Shown: piece after piece, positions 59,400-64,000 of the stretch | Position numbering within the stretch: position 1 is the first letter of the stretch | Layout of the letters: each line of letters starts with the position of its first letter | From: Choristoneura fumiferana | Taxonomy: Eukaryota; Arthropoda; Insecta; Lepidoptera; Tortricidae | Assembly (NCBI RefSeq): GCF_025370935.1 | Contig: NC_133472.1 | Location: forward strand, 27,018,401 to 27,082,400 | Length of the DNA stretch: 64,000 nucleotides | Direction of reading: 5' to 3' | Made by a program: the position numbers and the translations under genes | The notes under the pieces: generated by a model | The model's database searches: none | What the model was told of the DNA's origin: nothing | What the model saw: only the letters and a program-made list of their open reading frames with translations

Positions 59400-61515
59400 T
59401 TAAAAAAAACCGCACAAATCTCTGGTTTTTCTGGGATAAGCACCTCCAAACAACTTAACTGGAGTTCTGTTCCAATCAATTAGCAAATATGGGCTCTTTT
59501 CAAAGGGAGAGTCGTGCATTGAACATCGTCTATAGTTTTGTGAAATGAATTCCACTCCGTTATTTTTCTTTCGTACTGGTGATAAAATGTGAGTCATATC
59601 GATACTTCCATCTTGTTGGATGTATAATACACGATCGTTTAGTGCGTTGCTTTTGCATACTTTCGGACCTAGAGATGATGGAACATTGTCATATTCGTTG
59701 TCTAGATCTGATCGGTACTTATTGATATCAGGTATTTTGTCATCTCCTCCTATGAAACTTTGTATACTTTGTTCCTTTTTTTGACCAATTATATATCGCT
59801 CATTTAAGGCATTTCCTAATTTAACTTGTTTATTAAAATTACCGTTACTGTTCATTTTATGGTGTTTGGATGCTGTTTTAGTGGAAGCACCAAATTTATT
59901 GCTTATTTTCTTTTTTTTCTCATGACCTGGTAAAAAACCATGATTGAATTTCAGCGCAGATACTGATTGTTTATTTTCATTGGCTAGGTCAGTCATTTTT
60001 TCAGCTAGAGCTCTTCCTTTAGCAATATTTTCATCGGCATTTTGTATTAACTTACGCCTGTCATGTTTATATTTAATTCTAGGTGAAGGTTGTTTTTTGT
60101 TAGCTTCAGCAATTTTAACTTCAATATTGCTTTTTCCATCTAAATCTAGATCTATTCGCCTTGGTGTATAATCGTTACTGTAAGATTTAACATTGTGCCA
60201 TTTATTAGCATTAGCAAAAGTTTTAGAATACATTTCATTATCATTAGTTCGTTTAGTTTGATTATTTTGATGATCATCAATGAAGTACTCTACTGATTTC
60301 AAAAATGGAAGAATAGTCATTAGATTGCTGCCCCTATGTCTTTCAAGGTCTGGCAATGCTTTCTTGCTACTTAAACTGGATGCTGCTTGCACAGGTGGTT
60401 CTTTTAACGACTCTCTGGAAATATAAAATGTTTCTTCTGATTCCAAAGATTGTTTCTCGGAATTTTTGATATATTTTTTCTCGCTACATGATTAGCTTCT
60501 CCTCTATTAGTCACTTCAACACTCTTAGGTTGTGTTTCGGAGTGTGATTTCAGTATATCATTTCTTACATCACTATCAACTATTTGTAAATTAGTTTTTT
60601 GTTGATTAATGTCTCTTTTTTGAAGTACACGGCGTTTTTCCACGAAATTTCTTCTATGAAACCTTAGTGGTGGTCTAAGCTTAGAAAGTTTAAATTCGGA
60701 CTGGTATGGATATGTATCACTAATTTTAACGAGAGGAATAGTTGGTGGTACTTTCTTTTGCTCCCTATTTTGATAAAAGTTGATACTTTTTAAGTATTTC
60801 AAAACATTTCCTACGAATTTTGAACTTGTCCATTGCCCGTATACTTTAGATTTATCTTGAGGCGGGGGAGGTTTTTCTACATCAGATAAAATATCCACAT
60901 ATTGCTTATTAGACATCATATTGTTACTGTTGATTAAATTCATGTTCTCCTGTTTCTCCAACATTCTAACTGAAAAATCTCCTTTTGGAGCTGTTGTTAA
61001 CGGTGGTGTTTCATATTCAAATACAGTAGGTAAGTCTTGCGTTCCATTATCAGCCAACTCTTTTTTGGATTGAACTTTGAATCTGTCGTGCTTTGTTACT
61101 AAATTCCAAAAGCTTACAGCGTCTTTTTCACTTGATCTCAAGCTTTCTGTGACTGGAATATCTAAAATCTCCTTTTCACTCGATGTACTTACATGTTTCT
61201 GTTTTTCTGATGTTAGTTCAATACCAACATCGTGTTCTATGTAACTATATGGCGTCGTGAAAAGGACGTAATTTTTCGTTTTATTAATTGGAGCTGGCGT
61301 TGTAGTTCCGTGTAAACTATAGCGTATCTCTTCAACTTGTAAATCACCGAGAACTATGTACTTATTATCTTGCTCATTTTCACCTCTTATTCGGTTCCTT
61401 CGAAACGCTTTTTGTCCATATCGAGGGTCTCTTTTTAAAGTAATGTTCCGTTCGATTGTTGACAACAATATCATAGATGCGCCATATATTTCACCGTCCA
61501 ATCCGTTTGGAGAAC
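59400..61515 (-). CDS. Pentraxin gene 2, last exon (tail)
   Basis: Starts GSPNGLDGEIYGASMILL, the last domain strand. The tail is long and polar with Thr/Pro patches (TTTPAP) and an EKPPPPQDK run. One frame is open to 60404 and a second from about 60490 to the stop at 59400, overlapping by some 85 bases. It ends SPFEKSPYLLIDWNRTPVKL through GGAYPRKTRDLCGFF. The 3' third shares its final motif with gene 1. Confidence 0.75.
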
Positions 61516-63093
61516 CTGAAATATTAAGAACATTATTTACTCGTTTATAATTGCGAATTAATAGTAAGAAGTTAATTCTAAACTTCTACCCTTTTCCGAT
61601 GTCCCGTATCCTAGAATCCAGCTTCCTCCCCCTGGGACTATATAACCGAGCAACTGAAAAAAAAGATAAAATTAATTTTTGAATTTCCAGACCTCAAAAT
61701 ACATAACCCACTTTTTATAAGTAGAGCAGAAGTACTGGTTTTGACCACCTTAAGCCCGTTTATGGCCAGTTGACATTTGCAGTCATATATAAAAAGTTAT
61801 AGTCTTAAAATAATATGTTTAGTGAGTTTTCAAAAGTTTATACTGTAACGAATGAAGTTTATAATGATTGATTACTATAAATTTATTTCAAACGTATATT
61901 TAAACAATAAATGGCCATACACGGTACAGTAGCCACAAACGGTACTTCTGCCCTAAAGGTACCTTTACAAATACAATTAGTAACTCGTAAATACTTTCTT
62001 GCTAATAATTTTAAACTACTAGCATGATAAGTACTAGACGGTATCTTGCTTTTTCTGTGCTGATTCTATTTTTTAAGTAACATTGAAAAAAAACAGTACC
62101 TAAATGAGTTGAACCCGTATAGCGAGGTTTCCGTACAAACATGTAGGTATCTATAAATATCCAGTGTTGCAGAGCCCTTCTCCTAAACAAAATGTACACG
62201 GTGTGGGGTAAAGTTAAATGGTTACTGACATAGACAAACATATATAAAAAACGCCTTTCTAGATTTTTCTTATTGGTTATGCTATAAGAGCCAAATTTCA
62301 GGTTTCTTCGACAACTGGAAGTATCCTATAAATTTTGATGTAAGGAAGTCCCCTTTTTTATGACTGTGTCTTTTGATTGCGCTGATTTAGAAGTTTATTT
62401 TTTTTTAACTGCTCCAAAGGGTAGCAGACTTGAGTGTTTGACATTAAAATCAGTTTGATACCTTCACACGGTCCTGAAAAAGGGGTCTTGACAGATGGAC
62501 GGACGGACGAACAACTAAGTGGTCCTAAAAAAGCCAACTTAGGCACAGAACCCTAATAATAAGAAAAAGATCAGGCTGCCTGGTAGCCATTCGAAAAATA
62601 TTTGTACATCGGGACCCACTGCGCCGTGCAATCCATGTCAGGAGCAAGTGTGCATTTTTACTGTCGATACTTGACACGGCAGTAATTGTTTCTAAATATA
62701 TTTAACTTTAGCCTTAAATCACATGACACAGGTATTTAGGCTTTTTTGTGAGGGCAAAATCAAGGAGAATGTCGTAGTCTGCAGCCAGGTGCTTAACTTT
62801 CTAATGTCATTCTTCACTTTGCGTTAAATAATAGGCTGTCTGATAAATCTGCTGTAGAGTATGTCTTGATAAAATATGGCTTACGTTATTAGATGATTCG
62901 CAGAAAATAAGTTGTGAGTCGAGGTAAAGCGCCCACGCGCCATAGTCTGACTGGTAGGACAGGCAGACGTGCCTCCACACGTCCGCCGCAAACTCCACGG
63001 CCACACTCGACGTCACCTGCTCGTTGATCGACACCATCATCTGCTGGCCCCCCGAGTCTAGCCATAGCCTAATGATGCGAGTACTACCACTCC
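59400..63093 (-). CDS. Pentraxin-domain protein, gene 2 (5'-partial, apparent frameshift)
   Basis: Exons 62885-63093, 61590-61653 and 59400-61515. The first two match exons 3+4 and 5 of gene 1 in content and phase; the third begins GSPNGLDGEIYGASM like exon 6 of gene 1. The domain keeps WRHVCLSYQSDYGAWALYL (Tyr for Trp in the signature) and GGSWILGYG but has lost the GQEQ calcium-loop residues. A tail of about 690 residues, Lys/Asn/Ser-rich with KRRVLQKR (furin-like), ends CGFF. The tail frame shifts near 60406-60490, most simply by one missing base in the T6 run at 60474-60479. Exons for the signal peptide and first strand are not in the window, probably beyond the gap. Secreted like its paralogue by inference. 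Confidence 0.75.
61590..61653 (-). CDS. Pentraxin gene 2, exon matching exon 5 of gene 1
   Basis: Reads LLGYIVPGGGSWILGYGTSE K then a split Gly. Twenty-one codons against thirty-one in gene 1: the calcium-loop residues are deleted. It leaves in phase 1 at GTAGAA. Confidence 0.78.
61654..62884 (-). other. Pentraxin gene 2 intron
   Basis: Contains a degraded 'gggttccg'-type fragment at about 62464-62560 ('acagatggacggacgg', 'cacagaaccctaat'). Nothing else recognised. Confidence 0.6.
62885..63093 (-). CDS. Pentraxin gene 2, exon matching exons 3+4 of gene 1
   Basis: Reads GSTRIIRLWLDSGGQQMMVS, VEFAADVWRHVCLSYQSDY and ALYLDSQLIFCESSNN. It enters in phase 1 and leaves on a codon boundary at GTAAGC. 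The intron that splits this region in gene 1 is absent here. Confidence 0.8.
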
Positions 63094-64000
63094 CTGCACA
63101 CGGGCCAAACTGTTAGTTAAATATTACACGTGGCGGAATTCGAAACATGAACAAATAGAGCAAAAAATGCTTATTTAGCCGTGAAGTTGCTAATTAGTCC
63201 GCTGATTATTAATGCAACCTCAATGCCCTAATCGCATGTAATAAGAACGAAAACAGTGGGTTAGTAGCTACCACTTAAAATTCAAAGGTTTTCGAAATAA
63301 TATTTTAATTCTATTACAAATTAACCAAATATTAACCATTAATGACGCCAGTAGCCTAGTACGGAACCAGAACTGCAGCTTAGTAAGTTTCACGCTCGCG
63401 GTTTTATTTTTCAGTTATAGAATACTAGCTTTTGCTCGCGACTTTGTCCGCGTGGAATAGTAACTTTGGGAAGTATTTAATTTACTTAGGATACCTATTC
63501 TGCCAATATTAGCACATAGAAACTTCTACGGTTTACTGAAAATAACCATTTCAATACATTTCTATAAATATAAAGTATTTTTTTTTGTTCTTCCATCCAT
63601 CCATGTTCTTTAGTAAAACATAAATATTTTGCGGGTAGCCACATTTTAGCAAAACGACGTGTATTCTTCCCTGCCAACACAAAAGGACTAATTCTTCATA
63701 GTGAACTCTTGACACCTTACGTCCTTTATTGTAAGTTAGGATGGTAGGATTATAATTAAAACGGCATTTTTGCTACACATAGTTCCGATATATACTTATA
63801 GTAAATTTGTTTGTAATTCCGTAAGAACTTTCATCCCCATATTTTCCAGTAAATAAATAGGTCGTTATTTGAAAAGCGCCGGAACAAATGTTTTTTAGAC
63901 CTCACATTGCGTAACTTTTTTTTTATGAGCTTAGAAGGCTCTGCTAACACTGCATCATCCCTTCCGCTAACATCCCCTCGCAGGTAAAGTTTTCAANNNN
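63094..64000. other. Non-coding edge with assembly gap
   Basis: Contains a 'tactagcttttgctcgcgac' repeat end at 63425. The last four bases are N. A donor-like 'ctcgcaggtaaag' at 63978 follows a short open stretch (SANTASSLPLTSPR on the plus strand) that could be an exon edge of the AIP3 gene, but this is weak. Confidence 0.4.

Noticed and set aside
60421..60577. Short intron in the pentraxin gene 2 tail instead of a frameshift
   Set aside because: The good donor (GTAAGA after a GAT codon) leaves in phase 0 while the good acceptor needs phase 2; a one-base indel in a homopolymer is simpler.

Overview
The window is insect nuclear DNA, almost certainly from a moth or butterfly (Lepidoptera). 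It is AT-rich, its genes are split by introns with GT/AG borders, and it is packed with repeat families typical of lepidopteran genomes: fragments ending in a 'tttgcccgcggcttcgc' motif, LINE/SINE tails with 'cccagcagtgggacgtatat', 'gggttccgtagcc' elements, foldback MITEs and mariner. No prokaryotic gene organisation is present.

Three genes can be supported. (1) Plus strand, 6783 to 30271 and continuing beyond the window: the 5' part of an AIP3-domain protein of the sickle-tail/SRCIN1 (p140Cap) family, often named in insects after mosquito AGAP005037. Six coding exons join in frame to 277 codons with no stop. A second ATG-bearing first exon near 27.2 kb joins exon 5 in phase and would give a shorter isoform lacking the front of the AIP3 domain. 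(2) Minus strand, 39665 to 30935: a complete eight-exon gene (559 residues) for a secreted protein with an N-terminal signal peptide, one pentraxin (LamG-like) domain and a long low-complexity tail. (3) Minus strand, 63093 to 59400: a 5'-truncated paralogue with the same domain order and intron phases, a diverged tail and an apparent one-base frameshift. The paralogues share a short cysteine-containing motif at the extreme C-terminus. As the plus-strand gene has not ended by 30271, the pentraxin pair may be nested inside one of its introns.

Layout: 1-6.6 kb upstream sequence with a MITE and a GC-rich block; 6.8-30.3 kb AIP3 gene with large repeat-filled introns, including a mariner (23922-25209) inserted inside another repeat; 30.9-39.7 kb first pentraxin gene; 39.7-59.4 kb intergenic repeat-rich DNA; 59.4-63.1 kb second pentraxin gene; 63.1-64 kb non-coding, ending in an assembly gap.

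The intergenic part holds the oddest DNA: a 448-bp near-perfect inverted duplication about 450 bp upstream of the first pentraxin start codon, a nested double palindrome at 45.3-45.6 kb, an 863-bp foldback element at 53.4-54.2 kb, and a Penelope-like retroelement remnant whose tail folds as a hammerhead-ribozyme-like motif at 54637-54679. All calls come from reading the sequence; no database search was run.
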